From JANNHK01 sp034408875 (GTDB lineage: Bacteria > Actinomycetota > Acidimicrobiia > IMCC26256 > PALSA-610), in NCBI GenBank assembly GCA_034408875.1, contig JAWXCJ010000217.1, positions 1 to 17,362 on the forward strand: a DNA stretch of 17,362 bases, given 5' to 3'. A program made the position numbers and the translations under genes. The notes under the pieces are model-generated. The model was not told the DNA's origin, made no database searches, and saw nothing but the letters and a program-made list of their open reading frames with translations. Below, in pieces: positions 7,014 through 13,716 of this stretch; position 1 is the stretch's first letter; the number at the start of each line of letters is the position of its first letter.

Positions 7014-7271
7014 CTACCGGCGAATACCCAGCTTGGCAATGATCGCTCGGTACCGTTCGACGTCGTTGCGCCGCAGGTAGTCGAGCATGCGCCGACGCTG
7101 ACCGACCAGCATCAGAAGCCCGCGCTGCGTGTGAAAGTCCTTCTTGTGGACTTTCATGTGCTCCGTGAGGTGGCGAATGCGCTCCGAAAGGATCGCGATC
7201 TGCACCTCCGGCGAGCCCGTATCGGTCTCGTGCAGCTTGTGCTCATTGATTGTTGCGGTCTTGTCGGGCAT
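7014..7271 (-). CDS. rpsO: 30S ribosomal protein S15
   Basis: An 85-residue S15, a primary 16S rRNA-binding protein of the small-subunit platform. The conserved core is DTGSPEVQIAILSERIRHLTEH (as DTGSPEVQIA then ILSERIRHLTEH), followed by HKKDFHTQRGLLMLVGQRRRMLDYL in two parts, and ends KLGIRR. The N-terminus (MPDKTATINEHKLHE) is a few residues shorter than in E. coli. Start is the ATG at 7269-7271; AAAGG lies about 14 bases upstream, farther than usual for a Shine-Dalgarno sequence. In the 102 bases up to the TauE-like gene stop I see no confident promoter. A strong terminator follows. Confidence 0.97.
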   Translation of the reverse strand: MPDKTATINEHKLHETDTGSPEVQIAILSERIRHLTEHMKVHKKDFHTQRGLLMLVGQRRRMLDYLRRNDVERYRAIIAKLGIRR

Positions 7272-7373
7272 TGCGCGCGCTGGAACCTTTCACTTCTCAA
7301 TTGACGTCAGGAACAAGGGGTTACGGCCGGAGAGGCTACCAGAGACCCCCTGTGGAGGCCCGGACCAGGAGAT

Positions 7374-8183
7374 TCAGGGCGCCGCGGGGCGACGTTCCTG
7401 GTAGTCGGTCCACAGGAGGCGGGCGGCCGAGAACACGAGGAGCAATCCGAAGAGGATCGTCGAGGTGTTGTCGGAGATCGCGATGGCGACGAGCGCGCCC
7501 AGGAACGCGGTGACGATCCCGGCCCCGCCGATGGTGACCGCGAGGTCGATGCGCGCGTTGTCATTGCGGACGTTACGCCACGTGCCGACGATCGACGTCG
7601 GGATGATGACAAGCAGCGACGTGCCCTTGGCGATGACCGTCGGCATGTCGAAGGCAAGGACCAGCGCCGGCACCATGATGATGCCGCCCCCGACGCCCAG
7701 CAGTCCGCTCAACACCCCCGACACGAGACCGAGGACGACGAAGCCCGCGACCATCGCGGCATCGAGATCGCCGCGGCCCGGCGGCGCTCCCTCGTCGACC
7801 AGCAGCCGCACCGCCGTGGCGAGGAGCAGCGCGGCAAACGCAAGGCGCAGCACCCGCTGCGGCAGCACCTGGAGCGCCTTGGTCCCGACGACCGCGCCGA
7901 ACATCGCACCCGACGCAATGCACAGCGCGGCGGCACCGTCGACTTTGTCGTCGAGGAGATACCCGACGACGCCCGCGGTTGCGATCGGAATGATCGCGGC
8001 GAGCGACGTGCCGTGGGCCAGGCGTTGGCGCATGTGGGCCAGCAGCACGAGCCCGGGCACGATCAGGATGCCGCCCCCGATCCCGAACAGGCCCGACAGG
8101 AAGCCCGCGAGCCCGCCGACGAGCAATGCCTGCGCGAACTCCCGCTGCGTCGTGCCGCCCCCGAGTCGAGCCATCCGCCCCAT
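7374..8183 (-). CDS. TauE/SafE-family sulfite/anion exporter (membrane protein)
   Basis: A 269-residue integral membrane protein with about eight hydrophobic helices. It shows the internal duplication typical of TauE/SafE (DUF81) permeases: GLFGIGGGILIVP (31-43) with HGTSLAAIIP (57-66) in the first half, and GLLGVGGGIIMVP (160-172) with KGTSLLVIIP (186-195) in the second. Characterised relatives move sulfite, sulfoacetate or related organic anions; the substrate here is not predictable and no sulfur genes are nearby. The start is ATG at 8181-8183; a second ATG three codons later is possible. It is divergent from ribF and separated from it by 53 bases. Confidence 0.9.
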   Translation of the reverse strand: MGRMARLGGGTTQREFAQALLVGGLAGFLSGLFGIGGGILIVPGLVLLAHMRQRLAHGTSLAAIIPIATAGVVGYLLDDKVDGAAALCIASGAMFGAVVGTKALQVLPQRVLRLAFAALLLATAVRLLVDEGAPPGRGDLDAAMVAGFVVLGLVSGVLSGLLGVGGGIIMVPALVLAFDMPTVIAKGTSLLVIIPTSIVGTWRNVRNDNARIDLAVTIGGAGIVTAFLGALVAIAISDNTSTILFGLLLVFSAARLLWTDYQERRPAAP

Positions 8184-8222
8184 CGTCGCGCGGTGCTCAT
8201 CCGAATCTCGTGAGGGGCCCGG

Positions 8223-8236
8223 TAGCCTGATCAGTC
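8223..8236 (+). promoter_or_regulatory. Candidate leaderless promoter (-10) of ribF-aroC
   Basis: TAGCCT (8223-8228) is a TAnnnT -10 element followed by 8 bases and the GTG start at 8237. The nearest purine tract (GAGGGG) is about 20 bases from the start, too far for a Shine-Dalgarno role. The block GGTAnCnTnnTnAnnCGTG is shared with the start region of the gene at 1702. No good -35 is seen. Confidence 0.42.
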
Positions 8237-9178
8237 GTGGAACGCATCCTCGAAGGCAGCGCGCTGCCGTCGCTGCCCAACGGGTCGGTCGTCACTGTCG
8301 GTACCTTCGACGGCGTCCACCGCGGCCACCAAGCCCTTCTCGCCGAGCTTCGCCGCCGGGCCGACGAGATCGAAGCGCCGGCAGTGGTCGTCACGTTCGA
8401 CCGGCACCCGGCCAGCGTCGTGCGCCCCGAGTCGGCGCCGCGCCTGCTGAGCACGCTCGCAAAACGGCTCGAACTCTTCACCGCCGCGGGCGTCGACTAC
8501 GTGCACATGCTGCGCTTCGACGAGGCTCGATCACTCGAAACGCCCGAAGACTTCATGAACGACGTCGTCGTCGGGATGTGGCACGCCCGCGTCGCGGTCG
8601 AGGGCGAGAACTTCCACTTCGGCCACCGCCGTCGCGGCGACATGCCTGCGCTCGAAGCGATGGGCGCGCGCCTCGGCTTCAAGGTGCACACCGTCGCGCT
8701 CGTCGTCGACGAACTGCTCGACACGCCGATCTCGTCCGAGGCCATCCGGGCCGCGCTCGCCCGCGGCGACATCGACACGACGACCCGGCTCCTCGGACGC
8801 GAGTTCGAGATCCAGGGAGTCGTCGAGCACGGCGACAAGCGCGGCCGCGAACTCGGCTTCCCCACCGCCAACGTCGCGGTACCCGGCGACATCCAACTCC
8901 CGGCCGACGGGGTGTACGCCGGTTGGTACGAGCGACCCGACGGTTCGGTGCACCGCACCGCGATTTCCATCGGTCGCCGCCCTACGTTCTACGCGGAGAA
9001 CGGCCTCCTCTTGGTCGAGCCCCACCTCCTCGACTTCGACGACGACCTCTACTTCGAACACGCGCGCGTCCGCATCGAAGCGTGGCTGCGCGGCCAGGTG
9101 AAGTTCGACTCGATCGACGCGCTGATCGCGCAGCTCGAACAAGACGTCGAAGCAACTCGACGGCTGGCGGACTCCTGA
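8237..9178 (+). CDS. ribF: Bifunctional riboflavin kinase / FMN adenylyltransferase RibF (complete)
   Basis: A full-length 313-residue enzyme that phosphorylates riboflavin to FMN and adenylates FMN to FAD. The N-terminal FMN adenylyltransferase domain has TVGTFDGVHRGHQ (20-32), TFDRHP (53-58), GENFHFGH (123-130) and the SSEAIR motif (166-171). The C-terminal riboflavin kinase domain has GDKRGRELGFPTAN (199-212), with Pro-Thr-Ala-Asn for the metal-nucleotide site, and VEPHLLDF with Glu261 as the expected catalytic base. The start is GTG, apparently leaderless. The stop TGA overlaps the aroC ATG by one base (TGATG), so the two are translationally coupled. A second, partly degenerate RibF lies at 10310-11101. 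Confidence 0.95.
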   Translation: MERILEGSALPSLPNGSVVTVGTFDGVHRGHQALLAELRRRADEIEAPAVVVTFDRHPASVVRPESAPRLLSTLAKRLELFTAAGVDYVHMLRFDEARSLETPEDFMNDVVVGMWHARVAVEGENFHFGHRRRGDMPALEAMGARLGFKVHTVALVVDELLDTPISSEAIRAALARGDIDTTTRLLGREFEIQGVVEHGDKRGRELGFPTANVAVPGDIQLPADGVYAGWYERPDGSVHRTAISIGRRPTFYAENGLLLVEPHLLDFDDDLYFEHARVRIEAWLRGQVKFDSIDALIAQLEQDVEATRRLADS

Positions 9179-10329
9179 TGCTTCGTTATCTGACCGCCGG
9201 CGAATCGCACGGGCGCGCCCTCGGCGTGATCATCGAGGGCCTACCCGCGAACCTGCCGATCACCGAGGACGACATCGCGAGCGAACTGGCCCGCCGCCGG
9301 CTCGGCTACGGCCGCGGGCCCCGGCAACGGTTCGAACGCGACGAGCTGCTGATGCTCGGCGGGGTCCGCCACGGCCGCACACTCGGGTCGCCGCTGTTCA
9401 TCGAGATCCCCAACGTCGAGTGGCCGAAGTGGGAAGACGAGATGTCGCCCGCGCCGGGCAAGACCGAGAAGCCGCTCACGCAGCCGCGGCCGGGTCACGC
9501 CGACCTGGCCGGCATGCAGAAGTACGGCTTCGACGACGCCCGCGACGTGCTGGAGCGCGCATCCGCGCGTGAAACGGCGGCGCGCGTCGCGGCCGGCGCG
9601 GTCGCCAAGGTGCTGTTGCGCCATATCGGCATCGAGATCGTGTCGCACGTCGTGCGCCTCGGCGGCGCGAGCGCGAAGCAGGGCCGGCGGCCCTTGCCCG
9701 CCGACCTCGCGACAGTCGACGACTCACCGGTGCGGTGTTTCGACACCGATGCCGAAGTCGAGATGATCGAGGAAGTGAAGGCGGCCGCCAAGGATGGCGA
9801 CTCGCTCGGCGGTGTCGTCGAAGTCCTCGCGTACGGCGTGCCCGTCGGGCTCGGCAGTCACGTGCACTGGGACCGCAAGCTCGACGCCCGCCTCGCGCAG
9901 GCACTGATGAGCATCCAGGCCATCAAGGGCGTCGAGATCGGCGAAGGATTCGACGTTGCGTCCCGGCGCGGGTCCGAAGCCCACGACGCGATCAGTTGGG
10001 ACGCCGACGACGAGCGCTACCGCCGCGAAACCACGCTGGCCGGAGGTATCGAAGGTGGGATGTCGACCGGCGAGCTGATCACGGCCCGCCTCGCGATGAA
10101 GCCGCTCGCCACGCTCAACCGGCCGGTGCTCGGAACCGTCGACGTCGTGACCAAGGAAGAAGGCGTGTCATTCAAGGAACGCACCGACGTCACCGCGGTG
10201 CCCGCAATGGGCGTGATCGCCGAGACGATGGTCGCGCTGGTGCTCGCCGAAGAAGCGCTGCGGAAATTCGGCGGCGACTCGCTCGACGAGTTCGTCCGCA
10301 ACTACCGCGCTACGACCGAGAATCTGTAA
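9178..10329 (+). CDS. aroC: Chorismate synthase
   Basis: Last step of the shikimate pathway: EPSP to chorismate, with reduced FMN as an obligatory cofactor. The 383 residues show TAGESHGRALGVIIEGLPA (6-24, signature 1), the ASARETAARVAAGAVAK signature (about 125-141) and GGIEGGMSTGEL, the actinobacterial form of the conserved glycine-rich loop. The start ATG at 9178-9180 shares one base with the ribF stop. The length fits actinobacterial AroC. The last 20 bases overlap, tail to tail, the end of the second ribF-like gene on the other strand. No terminator is visible at this junction. Confidence 0.97.
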   Translation: MLRYLTAGESHGRALGVIIEGLPANLPITEDDIASELARRRLGYGRGPRQRFERDELLMLGGVRHGRTLGSPLFIEIPNVEWPKWEDEMSPAPGKTEKPLTQPRPGHADLAGMQKYGFDDARDVLERASARETAARVAAGAVAKVLLRHIGIEIVSHVVRLGGASAKQGRRPLPADLATVDDSPVRCFDTDAEVEMIEEVKAAAKDGDSLGGVVEVLAYGVPVGLGSHVHWDRKLDARLAQALMSIQAIKGVEIGEGFDVASRRGSEAHDAISWDADDERYRRETTLAGGIEGGMSTGELITARLAMKPLATLNRPVLGTVDVVTKEEGVSFKERTDVTAVPAMGVIAETMVALVLAEEALRKFGGDSLDEFVRNYRATTENL

Positions 10330-11101
10330 AGCGCACGGCGGCCGGACCCGAGCTCGGGTCGCCGTCGACCCGCACGTCGCCGTTCACGGTGGCGATCACG
10401 ACACGCGCCGCCCCTCCCGCCGTGCACTCGGCGTCGTACTCCCCCGCCGCCGGCAGGCAGACCCGGTCGGGAACCACGAGGTGATTGCCCTCGAGCACCC
10501 CGCGCACCTCGTGCGGTCGCCCGAGTACGGCGGTGGCTTCGTCGACATCACCCGCGGCGAGCGCGTTGCGCACGCGTGTCGACGAGTACGGCAGTGACAC
10601 GCCGGCCGGGACGACGCCTTCGGGCGCGGCAATGAGACCGAGACCGAGCACTTCGAAGCCAAGTTCGGCACCCATGCGTTGCAGTAACGGGACGTCGCCG
10701 TGGCGCCGGTACCCGAAGTGGAAGTCGGCGCCGACGACGACGCGCCGCGCTTGCAACACGCCCGCGAGCACTTCCTCGACGAACTCTTCCGCGCCTTCCT
10801 TGCTGCGCGTCTCGTCGAACGTCAGCACCACGCATTCGTCGACGAGGCCGGTGGCTTCGAGGAGCTCGAGCTTCTGGTCGAGCTGGGTGAGCAGGCACGG
10901 CGCCGAGTCGGGCCGCACGACTTCGGCCGGATGCCGGTCGAACGTGAGCACGGTGGCCGACAGGCCGCGTGCCCGAGCCAGGTCGTGCACGAGGCGCAGG
11001 ACTGCGACATGCCCGAGGTGCACACCGTCGAACGCGCCGATCGTGACTGCTCGGCCGGCGGACGCCCGCGGCACGTCGGACAACTCCCGCCAGAGGTTCA
11101 T
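10310..11101 (-). CDS. ribF: RibF-like FMN adenylyltransferase with degenerate riboflavin kinase domain
   Basis: A 263-residue paralogue of the RibF at 8237-9178. The nucleotidyltransferase half is intact: TIGAFDGVHLGHVAVL (20-35), TFDRHPAEVVRP (53-64), GADFHFGYRRHGD (124-136) and SSTRVRNAL (173-181). The C-terminal half is only about 70 residues long. After GRPHEVRGVLEG the kinase signature GDxRGRxLGFPTAN is missing, and so is the VExHLLDF segment with the catalytic Glu. I therefore predict FAD synthesis from FMN without riboflavin kinase activity. It occupies the normal truB-ribF position; the ATG overlaps the truB stop as ATGA, showing coupling. Its end overlaps aroC by 20 bases. A different nucleotidyl-transfer substrate is possible. 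Confidence 0.88.
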   Translation of the reverse strand: MNLWRELSDVPRASAGRAVTIGAFDGVHLGHVAVLRLVHDLARARGLSATVLTFDRHPAEVVRPDSAPCLLTQLDQKLELLEATGLVDECVVLTFDETRSKEGAEEFVEEVLAGVLQARRVVVGADFHFGYRRHGDVPLLQRMGAELGFEVLGLGLIAAPEGVVPAGVSLPYSSTRVRNALAAGDVDEATAVLGRPHEVRGVLEGNHLVVPDRVCLPAAGEYDAECTAGGAARVVIATVNGDVRVDGDPSSGPAAVRFTDSRS

Positions 11102-11976
11102 GACGCACACACCACGGCCGGCTTCACGCCCGCGCCGCGCCGTTCGTAGACGGCGAGCAGTTCGCCGTCGTGCAAAACTGCGAACGGACCGTCGCCCGCG
11201 CCGTCGGGAAGCAGGTTGCGCGCCACGAAGGTGGCGCCGTGGGTAACGCCGCGCGCTTCTTCCTCGGAGACCGTGACGGGCTCCAGGTCGCGCATGGCCT
11301 CGGCCGGGCGCAGCAACACCGCGGCCGGGTCCTTCTCGATCACTTCCATCGGACTCGCCTGGTCGACCGCGAACGACCCGATCGCGGTACGGCGCAGCGT
11401 GCCGAGGTGCGCGCAACCACCCAATGCCGTTCCGAGATCGGCGGCGAGCGACCGAATGTAGGTACCGCTCGAACACGTGACGGTCATCGTCGCTTCCGGA
11501 TACGGCCCGGGCGTGAGCGACTCGATGTCGAGGCGGTAGATGCGCACCGGCCGGGGCGCCCGCTCGATCTCTTCGCCCTTGCGCGCGAGTTCGTACAGCT
11601 TGCGCCCGCCGACCTTGATCGCCGACACCATCGGCGGTATCTGCTCGATATCGCCCCTGAACGCGCGCGCCGCTTCGTCGAGATGCGCGCGCGTGAAGCT
11701 CATCTCGGCTTGTTCGAGCACCGCGCCCGCGGCGTCGAGCGTGTCGGTCGCGATTCCGAACACGACCCGGGCGTGGTATGTCTTCGGCGCCTCCTGCAGA
11801 AATCGCATGAGACGCGTCACGCGCCCGAGGCCGACGAGCAGCACACCCGTCGCATCCGGGTCGAGCGTGCCGGCGTGGCCGATGCGCCGCTGCCCGTACA
11901 CGCCGCGCAGCTTGCCGACGACGTCGTGCGAGGTCCACCCCGCGGCTTTGTCGACGACAACCAGCCCGTCCTGCAC
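11098..11976 (-). CDS. truB: tRNA pseudouridine(55) synthase TruB
   Basis: Forms pseudouridine-55 in the T-loop of tRNAs. The 292 residues show GLVVVDKAAGWTSHDVV (4-20) and GHAGTLDPDATGVLLVGLG (33-51) with catalytic Asp39, then the QIPPMVSAIKVGGRKLYELAR segment (as QIPPMVSAIK plus VGGRKLYELAR) and CSSGTYIRSLAADLG. The C-terminal part is the actinobacterial PUA-like domain. The start is a GTG at 11974-11976 with no Shine-Dalgarno sequence, 21 bases after the nrnA stop. Its end overlaps the second ribF by 4 bases. Confidence 0.96.
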   Translation of the reverse strand: MQDGLVVVDKAAGWTSHDVVGKLRGVYGQRRIGHAGTLDPDATGVLLVGLGRVTRLMRFLQEAPKTYHARVVFGIATDTLDAAGAVLEQAEMSFTRAHLDEAARAFRGDIEQIPPMVSAIKVGGRKLYELARKGEEIERAPRPVRIYRLDIESLTPGPYPEATMTVTCSSGTYIRSLAADLGTALGGCAHLGTLRRTAIGSFAVDQASPMEVIEKDPAAVLLRPAEAMRDLEPVTVSEEEARGVTHGATFVARNLLPDGAGDGPFAVLHDGELLAVYERRGAGVKPAVVCAS

Positions 11977-11989
11977 GTAGGCGAGGTTA
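11977..11989 (-). promoter_or_regulatory. Candidate internal leaderless promoter (-10) before truB
   Basis: On the minus strand TAACCT (11984-11989) fits TAnnnT and is followed by 7 bases and the truB GTG, with no Shine-Dalgarno sequence. This resembles the start regions at 1702 and 8237 and could give truB-ribF2 a transcript of its own within the infB operon. No clear -35 was found. Confidence 0.35.
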
Positions 11990-11997
11990 GGCGGGAG

Positions 11998-12984
11998 CTA
12001 CGGGAGCGCGGCGAGAATCTTGCCGACAACGACGCCGTCCGGTTCGTCGCTGGTGAACCCGGCCGCGAACCGGTGGCCGCCGCCGCCTTGCTGTTCGGCA
12101 ATCAGGCGCACGTCGACGTCGCCGAGCGACCGGAGGCTGACCCGCCACGTGCCGTCGGGCGCTTCCTTCAGCACACACGCGACTTCGGCCTCGCGGGTGC
12201 GGCGCACGATGTCGATCAGGCCCTCGACCTCTTCGAAAGTCACGTCGTGGCGCTCGAGGTCGGCAACGGAGACCTTGGCCCACACGAACCGCTTCTCGGG
12301 GATCAGCACGGCGTGGGCGAGCACGTCGGCCATCAGTTGCAAGTAGGCAAACCGGTGCTCCTCGAACAACGTTCGACACAGTGTGGCGATCGGGAGGTCG
12401 AACGAAGCCAGCTCCTTGGCCAGTTCGAACACCTCCGGGGTCGTCGACTCGTACTGGAACCGGCCGGTGTCGCATACGAGCGCCGCGTACAGGCACACGG
12501 CCGCGTCGCGGGTGAGGGGCAAGCGCATGAGGTCGATGAGCCGGCGCACGAGCACGCCACTCGCCGCGGCCGCCGGGTCGATGACGTTGATCGTGCCGTA
12601 GCGCTGGTTCGACACGTGATGGTCGATGACGACGAGCTCGCCTGCCGCCTTGGCCACCGGTTCGAGGTCGCCCAAGCGGGCAAGAGACCCGCAGTCGAAC
12701 GTGACCATCACCCGTGGCTCGCGCGGGAACTGGTCGGGTGGGACAAGCAGTTCGAGCCCGGCCAGCTCGCGGTAGTGCGGCGCGACCGTGAACGGTTCCG
12801 AGAACGACGCGATCGAACGCATGCCCGCGGCCCGGAGCACGTGGTGCAGCGCGAGCATCGAGCCGAGCGCGTCACCGTCGGGGTTGACGTGACACGCGAG
12901 TGCGATCTCGTCGGCGGCGAGAATCGCGTCCGCGGCCGCGACGAGCCCGTCCTCGACCTCTTCCGCGCTCATGCGGTCTGTCAT
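11998..12984 (-). CDS. nrnA: DHH-family nanoRNase / 3'-phosphoadenosine-5'-phosphate phosphatase (NrnA-like)
   Basis: A 328-residue DHH/DHHA1 phosphoesterase. Metal-binding motifs are CHVNPDGDALGS (31-42), TFDCGS (95-100, Asp97), VIDHHVSN (119-126, the DHH motif) and CDTGRF (171-176, Asp172). The DHHA1 substrate-binding glycine loop QGGGGHRFAAGF is at 299-310. NrnA-type enzymes degrade 2-5-mers of RNA and in many bacteria dephosphorylate pAp; the actinobacterial members also act on cyclic dinucleotide breakdown products. The ATG overlaps the rbfA stop as ATGA. Position between rbfA and truB is the normal one in this operon. Family is certain, exact substrate preference is not. Confidence 0.93.
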   Translation of the reverse strand: MTDRMSAEEVEDGLVAAADAILAADEIALACHVNPDGDALGSMLALHHVLRAAGMRSIASFSEPFTVAPHYRELAGLELLVPPDQFPREPRVMVTFDCGSLARLGDLEPVAKAAGELVVIDHHVSNQRYGTINVIDPAAAASGVLVRRLIDLMRLPLTRDAAVCLYAALVCDTGRFQYESTTPEVFELAKELASFDLPIATLCRTLFEEHRFAYLQLMADVLAHAVLIPEKRFVWAKVSVADLERHDVTFEEVEGLIDIVRRTREAEVACVLKEAPDGTWRVSLRSLGDVDVRLIAEQQGGGGHRFAAGFTSDEPDGVVVGKILAALP

Positions 12985-13370
12985 TCTTCGAACTCTTTGT
13001 CGAGCGGGTGCTCACCGCGCAGGATCTCCTCGATCCGTTGCCCGGCGACGATGCCGCCGTCCACACCGAAGATGAGCTTCGGGACCTGACGGATACGCAA
13101 CTGGCGACCGATCGACGAACGGAGGTGCGGCGTCGCCGATTCGAGCGCGGCCGCGGCGTCCTCAGCGACGTTCTTTTCGCTGCGCGCGACTTCGGCCGCG
13201 AGCGTCGAGTAGTAGACGCGTGCGTGCGAGAGGTCGCGCGTAACGTCGACGCCCGTGATCGTCACCATCTCGAGCCGGGGGTCGGACATGCGCTCGAGCT
13301 CTTCCGCGAGCACCTCGAGTACCGACTCGTTCAGCCGGGCGGTACGCGGGTAGCGACGGGGGGTGCTCAC
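12981..13370 (-). CDS. rbfA: 30S ribosome-binding factor RbfA
   Basis: A 129-residue KH-fold factor needed for late maturation of the 30S subunit and 16S rRNA 5' end. Recognisable segments are RTARLNESVLEVLAEEL (9-25), DPRLEMVTITGVDVTRDLSHA (in two parts: DPRLEMVTITG, then VDVTRDLSHA) and the C-terminal LRIRQVPKLIFGVD (91-104). I use the GTG at 13368-13370, which overlaps the ylxP stop as GTGA and gives the usual RbfA length; the longer open frame upstream is ylxP read in another frame. The stop overlaps the nrnA ATG, so ylxP, rbfA and nrnA form a chain of 4-base overlaps. Confidence 0.94.
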   Translation of the reverse strand: MSTPRRYPRTARLNESVLEVLAEELERMSDPRLEMVTITGVDVTRDLSHARVYYSTLAAEVARSEKNVAEDAAAALESATPHLRSSIGRQLRIRQVPKLIFGVDGGIVAGQRIEEILRGEHPLDKEFEE

Positions 13371-13660
13371 GAGTCGACCTCGATCCAACTCGTGTCGATG
13401 TCGAGCAACTCGATGTCGGGCGCCGCCGCGACGAAGCGCTCCACCGACGCGAGCACCTCGCGCAGGTGAGTCTGTGTGCCGCTCACGGCGGCCACGCCGA
13501 TCGCCACCCGTTGCCACTGCTCCAGGTGGTCGACCTCTGCGACCGACACCTTGAACCGGTGGCGCAAGCCGTCGACGATCGGCCGCACGACCTGCCGCTT
13601 CGCCTTGAGCGAGCGGCTGGCCGGGATATGAAGATCGAAGCGGACTGCCGCCGCGTGCAT
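13367..13660 (-). CDS. ylxP: YlxP-like DUF503 family protein
   Basis: A 97-residue small protein. The pattern VRFDLHIPASRSLKAKRQVV (6-25) followed by FKVSVAEVDHLEQWQRVAIGVAAVS (as FKVSVAEVDHLE plus QWQRVAIGVAAVS) is diagnostic of DUF503/YlxP, which almost always lies between infB and rbfA. A ribosome-assembly role is proposed for relatives. The start ATG at 13658-13660 gives the normal family length; an upstream ATG adds about ten residues without family resemblance. A GAGACTGG ribosome-binding-like sequence lies 4 bases upstream. It is separated from infB here by the alpha/beta hydrolase gene. Confidence 0.88.
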   Translation of the reverse strand: MHAAAVRFDLHIPASRSLKAKRQVVRPIVDGLRHRFKVSVAEVDHLEQWQRVAIGVAAVSGTQTHLREVLASVERFVAAAPDIELLDIDTSWIEVDS

Positions 13661-13716
13661 GGGGCCAGTCTCGCGCCGGACCGCGGCCATTTCGGAACAG
13701 GGGTCATCCCGGAGGG

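Noticed and set aside
7272..7373. Promoter for rpsO in the gap before it
   Set aside because: TAnnnT-like hexamers occur by chance but none has a matching -35 at a proper distance, so no site can be supported.
7465..9177. Extension of the aroC frame far upstream, through ribF and the TauE-like gene
   Set aside because: Only the part from the ATG at 9178 matches chorismate synthase. The upstream part is antisense to the exporter gene and out of frame within ribF.
11170..13089. Long plus-strand open frame across truB, nrnA and rbfA
   Set aside because: It spans three well-supported genes on the other strand, has a low-complexity translation and resembles no family; treated as a shadow.
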